From the NCBI GenBank assembly GCA_035258605.1, contig DATFXD010000377.1:1-17743 (forward strand): a DNA stretch of 17,743 nucleotides, written 5' to 3'. Numbering within the stretch: position 1 is the first letter of the stretch; every line of letters starts with the position of its first letter. The notes under the pieces are model-generated. The model was not told where the DNA came from. It searched no databases and was given only the letters and a program-made list of their open reading frames with translations. This document shows, one piece after another, positions 1 to 7,347 of the stretch. Both the position numbers and the translations under genes were made by a program. The stretch is from AWTP1-13 sp035258605 (lineage in GTDB: Bacteria > Pseudomonadota > Alphaproteobacteria > Rhizobiales > Hyphomicrobiaceae).

Positions 1-1352
1 GACAAGTATATCATCGCCGTCGGCCTGCCCTGCCGATCCTCCTCCTCAAGCAGCGCGATCAGCTCACCCAACACATGGTCCGTATAGACGAGGGTGTTGT
101 CATAGGCGTTGACAATTTGCTCCTGACTGCAGCGGCTGAATTGCGCCTCCTTGCAAGCCGGCGTGAACGCCTCGAAGCGCGGCGGGTAACGCTTGTAGTA
201 GGCCGGTCCGTGGCTTCCCATCATGTGCAGCACAAACAGTCCGTCCCGATCCAAGGCCTTGAACCTGTCGGGCAGGTCGCGCAACAGCGCCTCATCGAGC
301 GCATCACCGATTTCGTAGAAGGCGCGCGGCTTGGCTTCGACCAGAACTTCGGTTGGCACCCGCAGGCACACGCCCTTGCAACCGGATTGATTTTCGCGCC
401 AGTTGACGGCAATGCCGGCGCGCTGCACGACGTCGAGCAGATTTTCACGCTGCGCGGCGAGGTTGGCGTCGAACTTCGATCGGCCGAAGTTCGAGAACAT
501 GCACGGCAGCGACGATGCCGTATCCGTGCCGCAGGAATAGGCGTGCGGGAAGTTGATCAGTCCCGGAATCCGGCTGAGCCGCGGGTTGGTCGGCCGCGCA
601 TAGCCATTGAGCGAGAAGTTGGCGGCCCGCGCCGTCTCGCCCACCACGATGACGGTCAAGGAGCGAGCCGTGCGCGAGGCCCAGGCGTCGCCCTTGTGCG
701 CGTCTTCGCCGATCGCAACAAGTTGGGGGGGTGCGGCGTACTGGCGCTTACCGGCAAACTTGAAGATGGCATTGAGCGAGTTGATCGGTGACACGAAATA
801 CAACAATTGCCGCTGCTCCCGGAACACCGACAGGTAGGCATTGCTAAACGGCACGACGACTATGGCGAGGATGATGAGCGAAACCACGGTGGCCAGCGCC
901 TTGAACACCAGCTCGCGCGTCGCCGAGCGATAGGCGATGTGCGTGCGCCATAGCACAATGACCGGCAGCACGCCGGCCAACCCCAGGTAGGCCAGCAGCT
1001 TGACCGTCAACAGGTCGCGGACCTCGGCGGTATTGGTCTCGACGATGTTTCTAATGAGCCCGGGGTCGATCACCGTGCCGTATTCGTCCATGAAGTAGGC
1101 GGCCGCCGCGGCGATCAGCAGCAAGACCGTCATCGCCGGCTTGAAGACGTAAGGCACGGCGAAGGCGCCGAACAACAGATTGGTGAGCCCGAGGACGACG
1201 ACCGCCACGCTGGCCAGAAACAGCCAATCATGCGGCGCACTCGGCGCCACAAACTGGTAAAGCAGACGCCAGAACTGCAGGTTGAGGCAGCCGACCACAA
1301 ACACTGCCAGCAGCAACGCGCAGAGCTCTGGTCGCAGGGAATGCTTTTGCAT
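1..1352 (-). CDS. eptA: Lipid A phosphoethanolamine transferase, EptA-like, C-terminus cut by window edge
   Basis: Inner-membrane enzyme of the sulfatase-like family that transfers phosphoethanolamine to lipid A, usually lowering sensitivity to cationic peptides. Reading in from the ATG at 1352-1350, 450 codons are open to the left edge, against roughly 540-550 for the family. The N-terminal part has about five hydrophobic helices (near residues 11-32, 45-67, 72-88, 118-136, 150-170). The periplasmic catalytic domain follows: VVGETAR with the metal-ligand Glu at 239, then SCGTDTASSLPCMFS with the nucleophile Thr at 278, matching Thr280 of characterised EptA. The last visible residues, AMIYL, lie just before the expected SDHGE metal motif, which falls outside. 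The first visible in-frame ATG is preceded only by a weak purine stretch (GGAAGATA). It is transcribed away from the nitrogen genes and is probably an independent gene. Family identity is very firm; the exact lipid target is inferred. Confidence 0.93.
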   Translation of the reverse strand, partial: MQKHSLRPELCALLLAVFVVGCLNLQFWRLLYQFVAPSAPHDWLFLASVAVVVLGLTNLLFGAFAVPYVFKPAMTVLLLIAAAAAYFMDEYGTVIDPGLIRNIVETNTAEVRDLLTVKLLAYLGLAGVLPVIVLWRTHIAYRSATRELVFKALATVVSLIILAIVVVPFSNAYLSVFREQRQLLYFVSPINSLNAIFKFAGKRQYAAPPQLVAIGEDAHKGDAWASRTARSLTVIVVGETARAANFSLNGYARPTNPRLSRIPGLINFPHAYSCGTDTASSLPCMFSNFGRSKFDANLAAQRENLLDVVQRAGIAVNWRENQSGCKGVCLRVPTEVLVEAKPRAFYEIGDALDEALLRDLPDRFKALDRDGLFVLHMMGSHGPAYYKRYPPRFEAFTPACKEAQFSRCSQEQIVNAYDNTLVYTDHVLGELIALLEEEDRQGRPTAMIYL

Positions 1353-1561
1353 TATCTTCCACGGCGCGGCGCAAGTTGCGCGCCGCCGCAGTTTCGCTTC
1401 GACCCTGCCACCACTGTGCCCTCAGCGCATCACTGATCCCGGCACATCGCCCCAAAGCTGTGGCCGGGATACCCCGGCGGCTACGGCCATGGGAGGCATG
1501 CGCCCGAGCGCTAGTCATGGCTGATCGCAACCGCCACAGTCAAGCCGGCGGGCTGGACCAT

Positions 1562-1587
1562 CGGTGGTTGGCGCCAAGGGACCACCG
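1562..1587 (+). promoter_or_regulatory. Inverted repeat with internal 10-bp palindrome upstream of atzF
   Basis: CGGTGGT at 1562-1568 is the exact reverse complement of ACCACCG at 1581-1587. Between them lies TTGGCGCCAA (1568-1577), itself a perfect 10-bp palindrome. The element ends about 45 bases before the allophanate hydrolase start. It could be an operator or a leader-RNA hairpin. The sequence symmetry is seen directly; the role is inference. Confidence 0.35.
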
Positions 1588-1620
1588 GCGGCCCGGCGCA
1601 GCCCGCGCCACGCGCACATT

Positions 1621-1626
1621 AGGAGG
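1621..1626 (+). promoter_or_regulatory. Shine-Dalgarno that fixes the TTG start of atzF
   Basis: A perfect AGGAGG sits six bases upstream of TTG at 1633. The upstream in-frame GTG at 1564 has no comparable site and would add 23 residues of arginine/proline-rich sequence that does not look like the family. The start codon is embedded in a run of six T (1629-1634). Confidence 0.8.
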
Positions 1627-1632
1627 CCTTTT

Positions 1633-3447
1633 TTGACTGCCACGGTCGCATCCCTTCTCGCCGCCCATCGGCGCGGCACCACCACGCCGGTCGACAGCAT
1701 CAAACGCACGTTCCAGCGCATCCGCGAGGTAGCCGACCCGGCGATTTTCATCACCGTGCGCGAGGAGGCCGCGGTCGTCCGCGAGGCGCAGGCTCTCTCC
1801 AACCGCGAGCCGACCCTGCCGCTCTACGGCGTCCCGGTCGCGGTCAAGGACAACATCGACGTCCTTGGACTGCCGACAACGGCGGCGTGCCCGGCCTACG
1901 CCTATACGCCGGGCCGCGACGCCCGGGCGGTGGCGCTCTTGAAGGCGGCCGGCGCCCTCATCGTCGGCAAGACCAACCTTGATCAGTTTGCCACCGGGCT
2001 TGTTGGCATGCGCTCACCATACGGTACGCCGCGCAATCCGCTGCTGGCCGACCTGATCCCTGGCGGCTCCAGTTCGGGATCGGCGGTTGCCGTCGCCACT
2101 GGCATCGTTCCCCTGGCACTCGCTACCGACACGGCCGGATCGGGTCGGGTGCCGGCAGCCCTCAACAATATCGTCGGCCTCAAACCGAGCCCTGGTCTGG
2201 TGTCCACCGCCGGCGTGGTGCCGGCCTGCCGTTCGCTCGATTGCGTCTCGTTGTTGGCGTTGACGGTTGGCGATGCCTTTGACGCGCTCAAGGTGATTGC
2301 CGGACCGGATCGCGACGACGCCTACTCGCGCGCCTTGCCGCTCGGCGCACTGGCGCCGCCGCCGCCGCGCCTCAGGCTGGGTGTGCCGCGCGACAACGAC
2401 AAGATCTTCTTCGACGACCCTCGAGCGTGCTCGGCATTCGCCGCCGCCGAAGCGATGGCGCAGGGGCTCGGCGCCGATCTCATCGCTGTCGACCTCACCG
2501 TGTTCTTCGAGACAGCTCGCTTGCTTTACGAAGGCGCCTGCCTGGCCGAGCGCACCGCGGCGGTGGGCGACTTTATTGCCCGCAACCGGGACGCGGTGCA
2601 TCCGATCACGCGAGAAATCATCACCGCGGGCCAAAACTACAGCGCCATCGATGCCTTCCGGTGCCAGCACCGCCTGATCGAGTTGCGCGCCGCCGCGGCG
2701 CACCTCTTGCGCCGTTGCGACGTGCTGATGGTCCCCACCATCCCCAAGCCGCTGACGCTCGCGGAGGTGCACGCCGATCCGATCGGTGCCAACGCCAAAT
2801 TGGGCACCTACACCAATTTTGCCAATCTCCTCGACCTGGCGGCGCTGGCCTGCCCGGTGTCGCTTGCCGCTGACGGTACCGCCCATGGCGTCACCTTGCT
2901 GGCGCCGGCGGGCCGCGACGCCGAGCTCGCCAGCCTTGGCGCGCTGTTGCATGCGCGCACGCACCTACCGCTCGGCGCACTCGCCGTTCCGCAGCCGTTC
3001 TGGCAGGCGCCCGTGCCCACCGTCGAAACCAGCGAAACCGCCGTCGCCGTGATCGGCGCCCACCGCTCGGGGATGCCGCTCAACCACGAACTTACTGGCC
3101 TCGGCGCGCGCTACCTGGAGACCACCACCACGGCGCCCGACTATCAACTGTTCGCTCTCGACCACGCTACCCCGCCCAAGCCGGGGCTGTTGCGGGTCGG
3201 CGCCGGATCCGGCGCCGCGATCGAGCTTGAAACCTGGGCGCTCGCAACCGAGGCCTTCGGGCACCTGGTGGCGCAAGTGCCGCCACCCCTAGCAATCGGG
3301 TCGATCCGGCTGTGCGACGGGCGCCTGGTCAAGGGTTTTCTGGTCGAGGCGGCGGCCATTACCGAGGCCCGCAACATTTCCAGTTTCGGCAGTTGGCCGG
3401 CCTTCCTGGCAGCCGTACCCGGCCCCGGTCGCCCGCCGTCAGCTTAA
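1633..3447 (+). CDS. atzF: Allophanate hydrolase (amidase-signature plus C-terminal AtzF domain)
   Basis: Cytosolic enzyme hydrolysing allophanate to ammonia and CO2, the last step of cyanuric acid, biuret, guanidine and urea-carboxylase pathways. 604 residues from TTG 1633, the usual length for a two-domain enzyme. The N-terminal amidase-signature domain has Lys72 (VAVKDN), cis-Ser146 (GGSSSGS) and nucleophile Ser170 (DTAGSGRVPA); Ser146 and Ser170 are 24 apart, as in fatty acid amide hydrolase. Tyr299 and Arg307 (YEGACLAER) sit where an allophanate-binding Tyr/Arg pair has been described in this family. The C-terminal domain (about 468-594, starting GAHRSGMPLNHEL) is diagnostic of allophanate hydrolase rather than a generic amidase, and is reported in homologues to act on the N-carboxycarbamate intermediate. 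The gene is convergent with the atzGEH operon, overlapping the atzH-like 3' end by 9 bases. No biotin-carboxylase (urea carboxylase) partner is adjacent. Confidence 0.95.
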   Translation: MTATVASLLAAHRRGTTTPVDSIKRTFQRIREVADPAIFITVREEAAVVREAQALSNREPTLPLYGVPVAVKDNIDVLGLPTTAACPAYAYTPGRDARAVALLKAAGALIVGKTNLDQFATGLVGMRSPYGTPRNPLLADLIPGGSSSGSAVAVATGIVPLALATDTAGSGRVPAALNNIVGLKPSPGLVSTAGVVPACRSLDCVSLLALTVGDAFDALKVIAGPDRDDAYSRALPLGALAPPPPRLRLGVPRDNDKIFFDDPRACSAFAAAEAMAQGLGADLIAVDLTVFFETARLLYEGACLAERTAAVGDFIARNRDAVHPITREIITAGQNYSAIDAFRCQHRLIELRAAAAHLLRRCDVLMVPTIPKPLTLAEVHADPIGANAKLGTYTNFANLLDLAALACPVSLAADGTAHGVTLLAPAGRDAELASLGALLHARTHLPLGALAVPQPFWQAPVPTVETSETAVAVIGAHRSGMPLNHELTGLGARYLETTTTAPDYQLFALDHATPPKPGLLRVGAGSGAAIELETWALATEAFGHLVAQVPPPLAIGSIRLCDGRLVKGFLVEAAAITEARNISSFGSWPAFLAAVPGPGRPPSA

Positions 3448-3837
3448 AGCCTGGTCCGGATCATCAATCAGGCTGACATGGGCGGCGACAATGCGCCAGC
3501 CTTGCGGCAGGCGAACCCAGGTCTGCATCTGGCGACCGACCTTGCCGGCGGCGCCGTCGCGATAAAACAGCGTCGAGGCGACGGCGAAGTCGCGGCCGTA
3601 GGTGGTAATCACGGTTTTGGCGCGGGTTCGGGCCAGGCCTTGCGGCGAGCGCTGGGCGCGGAATGCCGCCACCGCGGCATGGCCGTAGAGGTTCTCGGCG
3701 ATGCCGTAGCGGATGGTGCGCGGGTCGGCGTGGAACAGCGTGTCGAGGGTCGCCAGATCGTTGGTGACGAGCGCTACTTCATAGTGCTCGAAGGCGGCAC
3801 GCACGGCAGCCACCACATCCGGTGCATCGAGTTCCAT
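3439..3837 (-). CDS. atzH: AtzH/HpxZ-like DUF3225 protein (SnoaL-like fold)
   Basis: Small cytosolic protein of 132 residues in the DUF3225 family. Known members sit beside AtzE in cyanuric acid operons (AtzH, proposed to be a 1,3-dicarboxyurea decarboxylase) and in Klebsiella oxalurate utilisation (HpxZ). Recognisable family stretches are RYGIAENLYGH and GRQMQTWVRLPQGWRIVAAHVS. The ATG at 3837 is chosen because an AGGAAG lies five bases upstream; a GTG two codons earlier overlaps that site. It is the last gene of the minus-strand operon, 21 bases after the atzE-like stop. Its own stop is buried in the 3' end of atzF, leaving no room for a separate terminator. The family is sure; which reaction it assists depends on the true AtzE substrate. 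Confidence 0.85.
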   Translation of the reverse strand: MELDAPDVVAAVRAAFEHYEVALVTNDLATLDTLFHADPRTIRYGIAENLYGHAAVAAFRAQRSPQGLARTRAKTVITTYGRDFAVASTLFYRDGAAGKVGRQMQTWVRLPQGWRIVAAHVSLIDDPDQALS

Positions 3838-3858
3838 GGCCACTTCCTATGGCGCCGG

Positions 3859-5256
3859 CTATAGCGCTGGCCGCGGCGCCAGCGCGACCCCATCCTGTTC
3901 GAGCCGGTGGGCGATACGCAAGGCCACGTCTTCGCGCCAGGGTGCCGTGATAATCTGTACCCCGATCGGCAGTGGCGCCAGGGGTACGGGCACCACCACC
4001 ACGGGCAGGCCAATAAAGGAGATGGGTTGAGTGAATATGCCGATGTTGGGCCTGAGCGGCACTTCGACCCCGTCGAGGCGCACGCGTTGTTGGCCGATGC
4101 GCGGCGCCGTAAACGGCGTTGCCGGTGCCAGGATGGCGTCAATGGATTGAAACAATCGTAGCACCTGCTCGCGATACCAACGGCGAAATTTCTGCGCTGC
4201 CATTACGTACGGCGCCGGCAGCATCGCGCCGGCGATGAGCCGATCGCGCACGGCCGGATCGAACTCGTGCGCCTCGCCGCGAAGACGAGGCAGATGCAAG
4301 CTAGCGCTCTCGGCGGCGGTGATGACGTAGGCGGCTGCGCGCGCCCGTGCGGCTTGCGGAATTTCGATCTCTGCGGTGGCACCGAGCGCCGCGGCGACGC
4401 GGGCCACAGCGCCGATCGCCTCCGCCGACGCGCCGCGCCTGAAATAGCCGCCGGCCACCGCCAGCCGCAATCCTCGCGTTGCAAGGTCGAGACAGGGGAG
4501 TACTGGCTCGATTTGACGTGCCGCCGAGACCGGATCGGCGGTATCGTGGCCCTGCATGGCATCGTAGGCCAATGCCAGATCCCTGGCCGAGCGCGCCAGT
4601 GGACCCAAGTGGTCGAAGCTCGCCGCGAACGGGAAGCTGCGCGCCCGCGACAGGCGCCCATAGGTTGGCTTGAGGCCGAACAGCCCACAAAATGAGGACG
4701 GGACGCGGATCGAGCCGTTGGTGTCGGAACCCAGTGCAAGCGGCACCAGGTCGCCCGCCACCGCTCCGCCGCAGCCCCCGGACGAACCGCCCGTCATGTG
4801 CGCCGGGTCATGCGGATTGCGCGAGGCTCCGTAGTGGGCGTTTTCGCCGGTGAAATCGTAGGCGTATTCACCCATGTTAAGGGCACCGACCAGTACCGCG
4901 TCGGCCGCTTCCAGCCGGGTGATGAGCGGCGAATCCGCCGTCGCCGGCGGCAGTCGACGATTGATTTTGGAGCCGGCGAGGGTGGCAAGGCCGGCGACGT
5001 CGTAAAGGTTCTTGACGGCGAACGGCACGCCGGCGAGTTGACCGCAAGGCGCCCCGCGCGCGCGGGCAGCATCGATGGCTCGCGCCTTGGCGAGCGCTCG
5101 CTCGCGGGTGACGGCGGTGAAGGCGTTGAGCCTCGCAGCGCTGGCATCGATGCGCGTGAGCGTCGCCTCGATCACGGCCACGGCGCTGCTGCGGCCGCTG
5201 CTGACGGCATCGACGATGGCGGCCGCAGATTGCCAGGCCAGCATCGCCTCAGGCAT
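3859..5256 (-). CDS. atzE: AtzE/HpxY-family amidohydrolase (amidase signature, GatA-like)
   Basis: Amidase-signature hydrolase. AtzE of Pseudomonas ADP deaminates 1-carboxybiuret; HpxY is the related protein of oxalurate catabolism. 465 residues from the chosen ATG. The triad is Lys82 (FAVKNLYDV), cis-Ser158 (GGSSGGCGG) and nucleophile Ser182 (GSDTNGSIRVPSS). Long stretches match AtzE as I recall it, including TLAGSKINR, HYGASRNPHD, GRLSRA, SFDHLGPLA, LALAYDAMQG and GVQIITAPWRED. The ATG at 5256 overlaps the AtzG-like stop by 8 bases (translational coupling); a second ATG at 5244 is possible, and an upstream TTG at 5289 is unlikely because it runs deep into the preceding gene. The overlap with an AtzG partner supports an AtzE-AtzG complex derived from the GatCA arrangement. 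AtzE and HpxY substrates cannot be told apart from sequence by eye. Confidence 0.9.
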   Translation of the reverse strand: MPEAMLAWQSAAAIVDAVSSGRSSAVAVIEATLTRIDASAARLNAFTAVTRERALAKARAIDAARARGAPCGQLAGVPFAVKNLYDVAGLATLAGSKINRRLPPATADSPLITRLEAADAVLVGALNMGEYAYDFTGENAHYGASRNPHDPAHMTGGSSGGCGGAVAGDLVPLALGSDTNGSIRVPSSFCGLFGLKPTYGRLSRARSFPFAASFDHLGPLARSARDLALAYDAMQGHDTADPVSAARQIEPVLPCLDLATRGLRLAVAGGYFRRGASAEAIGAVARVAAALGATAEIEIPQAARARAAAYVITAAESASLHLPRLRGEAHEFDPAVRDRLIAGAMLPAPYVMAAQKFRRWYREQVLRLFQSIDAILAPATPFTAPRIGQQRVRLDGVEVPLRPNIGIFTQPISFIGLPVVVVPVPLAPLPIGVQIITAPWREDVALRIAHRLEQDGVALAPRPAL

Positions 5257-5440
5257 TGAACACCGGTGCCGGCTCGAGGTCGTCGGCAAGCTCGAACTCG
5301 ACGACGGTCGCCGCCAGTTGCAAGGTGGCCTTCAGGTTGGCCTCGATCGCCGGTCTCCATGCCGGCTCGATCGGCAGCGCCAACAGCTCCGCCGCGGCAG
5401 CAATCAAGCTTTCGAGAGCCCTATCCGTTTCGTCGCTCAT
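5249..5440 (-). CDS. atzG: AtzG/HpxX-like small subunit (DUF4089)
   Basis: A 63-residue GatC-like protein that in the AtzE-AtzG heterotetramer stabilises the amidase; the Klebsiella counterpart is HpxX. The predicted helical body (LESLIAAAAELLALPIE, then ANLKATLQLAA) and the family ending EPAPVF are visible. The ATG at 5440 has AGGAG five bases upstream. The gene begins 83 bases after the permease stop, and its stop lies inside the first codons of the atzE-like gene, the usual order for this pair. At this size identification rests on the tail motif plus position, but the combination is convincing. Confidence 0.85.
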   Translation of the reverse strand: MSDETDRALESLIAAAAELLALPIEPAWRPAIEANLKATLQLAATVVEFELADDLEPAPVFNA

Positions 5441-5523
5441 GGTCGCTCCTGCGCACGTGGTCCTCGGTCAAGCCGCACGAGTTTGGCGCCAGCGGCCGCC
5501 GGCAATTGCCGCAAGGCGCCGCC

Positions 5524-7110
5524 CTACTCCGCCGGCACCGGCGCCAATGCCGGCGCCTTGATGTCGGCTCGATATTGCGCGGCCTGCCGCGCCAGCGTCC
5601 ACAGCAATGCAGAGAGCAGGCCGTAGGCGACTGCAACGGCGGGCGTCACCGCGACCCCCACCGCTTCCCCGTGCATGAAGCCAAAGAAACTCAAGACCGC
5701 TCCGGCGCCGGCAAAGGCGGCGGCAGCCAAAAAATCCCTGTTGATGACGAAGGCGGCGATGGCGGCCAAGATCAAACCGCTGAGGATGGCACCACCGCCC
5801 AGCACCTCAAGACCGTGATAGAGCACGCCCACCTGCTGCAACTTATCGAGGCCAATCGCGTGCGCGCTGGTGCCGGCCGCAGACAAGGCTCCGTCCATCA
5901 GCGTCTTCAACCAGGCGGCAAGATGCGGGACCAGAGCCAATACGACCGCCGGCGCGTGTTCGCTGGGCGTTTCCTGAAACGCCTGGGCGCCGATCAGCAT
6001 GCCGATATAGAGCAGGATCGGCGAAATCGCGACCACGGGAATGAGCGACAGCAGCAAGGCGACGAGACCGCAACAGGCGAGCACGATCACCATCAAGCCG
6101 GTAGCCGCCGAATAGCCAATGCGTCCGCCCATGGCCTTCCAGCCGGGATGCCCGATATAGACCGCGTTGATGAAAGGATTGCCCATCAGGCAGCCGATCA
6201 GGCTCACGACGCCATCGGCGGTCAACACCTGCGTCGTGGGAAAGGCATCGCCGGCCGCTTCCGCGCTCTCGACGTTGTCCATCGCCTCGACGAGATCGTA
6301 GATCCCGAACGGAATGGCGGTGACGAGGATGACCCCAAGGTATTCAAAGCCGGCGAACACGTGCGCATACGCCGGCAACGGCAACGCGAAGCCGAAGTTC
6401 GCAAATGCCTGGCCAACCTTGTCGACGTGCATATCGCCATAGTTGAGGCCGACCAAGGTCGAGCCCCAGGCTATGAGCATGCCCACGGCAATGGCGACGA
6501 GGCCCGCGGGGATGCCCCTCGGATAGCGCACACCACCGAACCAGGCGACCAGAATGACGGCCAGGCACGGAATGCCGATGATTGGGGTCATGAAGATTTC
6601 CAGCGCCGGCCGCATCGAAATGAAGGTCACCGATACGCCCGCTAGGGTGCCGAGCAACGCCCCGCGCGGCGTGATGCGGCGAATGTAGGGGGCGATAAAG
6701 CCCCCAAGCATCAGAATGAAGCTTTGGAAGAACACCCAGACGAGACCAGCCTCCCAGCCCTTGACTGGGTCGCCGGTTTTCAAAGTGATCGGCAACATGA
6801 TTACGAAGGTGACCACGAACATGTGGGGAACGCTCACCCCGGACGGCAGCGCGCATACGTCGGAGCGACCCGTCCGTCGCGCCAACCGGTAAGCAAGAAA
6901 GGCGTAGTACAGCGTGGAGAGGCATAGCATTAGGCCGAGCGCCGGCAAGATGCGTCCAAACACCAGCGCATCGGGCATCTTGAGCACAAAGCGCAACAGC
7001 CCGGTGAGCACCAGCATGTTGACCAGGATATTGGTGCCAAAACCGAAGAAGGCGTTCCAGTCGCCTGGCGTCCAAAGCGCTGGTCGGTGATGTTCCGCGG
7101 CGGCTGCCAT
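5524..7110 (-). CDS. NCS2-type (AzgA-like) nucleobase or ureide permease
   Basis: Polytopic inner-membrane transporter of 528 residues with about 12-14 hydrophobic helices, related to the AzgA branch of the NCS2 family (purine/uracil:proton symporters). The region from about 267 to 285 (PFGIYDLVEAMDNVESA) resembles the acidic TM8 segment of AzgA proteins. The TM10 region reads GNPFINAVYIGHPG (310-323), where AzgA relatives usually carry a TSTVTSYIES-type sequence, so the substrate may not be a purine. The ATG at 7110 fits the first domain residues (WTPGDWNAFFGFGTN); GAGGAG is 13 bases upstream, a weak spacing. The open frame extends back to 7293, but those residues look like translated leader. 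Lying between the BiuH-like and AtzG-like genes, it probably imports the compound they degrade. Confidence 0.82.
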   Translation of the reverse strand: MAAAAEHHRPALWTPGDWNAFFGFGTNILVNMLVLTGLLRFVLKMPDALVFGRILPALGLMLCLSTLYYAFLAYRLARRTGRSDVCALPSGVSVPHMFVVTFVIMLPITLKTGDPVKGWEAGLVWVFFQSFILMLGGFIAPYIRRITPRGALLGTLAGVSVTFISMRPALEIFMTPIIGIPCLAVILVAWFGGVRYPRGIPAGLVAIAVGMLIAWGSTLVGLNYGDMHVDKVGQAFANFGFALPLPAYAHVFAGFEYLGVILVTAIPFGIYDLVEAMDNVESAEAAGDAFPTTQVLTADGVVSLIGCLMGNPFINAVYIGHPGWKAMGGRIGYSAATGLMVIVLACCGLVALLLSLIPVVAISPILLYIGMLIGAQAFQETPSEHAPAVVLALVPHLAAWLKTLMDGALSAAGTSAHAIGLDKLQQVGVLYHGLEVLGGGAILSGLILAAIAAFVINRDFLAAAAFAGAGAVLSFFGFMHGEAVGVAVTPAVAVAYGLLSALLWTLARQAAQYRADIKAPALAPVPAE

Positions 7111-7347
7111 GATGTTTCGCTCGCTCCTCGTTCCGTGCGCTCGCTCGGCCGCCGATCTCGGCACACTGGCCGGCAACGTCGTAAACGTCAGGGGCAAGAG
7201 CCATGCCAAGCGGCCCGCGGCGGGCGCAAAGGCGATGGGCAGGGCCAAGCGCAACGCCGCGGCGTGGCATGGTGCGGCCGCAGTGCCCAGCAAGTCGGCG
7301 GTCTGACGCTTTCCTGATCACGCGGGCCTCGGCGCCGCGCGCCAGGT
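7111..7347 (-). other. 237-base gap between BiuH-like and permease genes
   Basis: This is a long gap within what otherwise looks like one minus-strand operon. Open frames cross it, but none has a recognisable product. It could hold a second promoter or a leader for the permease. I see no clear terminator or riboswitch fold. Confidence 0.3.

Larger units (their letters stand above)
1353..1632. promoter_or_regulatory. Divergent intergenic region between eptA-like gene and allophanate hydrolase
   Basis: This 280-base stretch separates two divergently read genes and must hold promoters for both. I could not pick out a convincing -35/-10 pair by eye. It contains a nested palindrome at 1562-1587, listed separately. 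Short open frames cross it on both strands, but none has a recognisable product or good ribosome binding site. Confidence 0.4.

Noticed and set aside
75..791. 238-codon plus-strand open frame at the left edge
   Set aside because: The opposite strand encodes a continuous EptA-like protein with catalytic motifs across the same bases.
2014..2964. 316-codon open frame antisense to allophanate hydrolase
   Set aside because: It lies wholly inside a well-identified gene, is rich in Arg/Gly/Gln and resembles no family; it is a by-product of high GC content.
3859..5256. Glutamyl-tRNA amidotransferase subunit A (GatA)
   Set aside because: The amidase core is similar, but the overlapping AtzG-like gene, the AtzH-like gene and AtzE-specific stretches fit AtzE/HpxY, and no GatB is present.
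5266..6645. 459-codon plus-strand open frame
   Set aside because: It is antisense to the permease and AtzG-like genes, with His/Arg/Gln-rich sequence lacking hydrophobic or domain structure.
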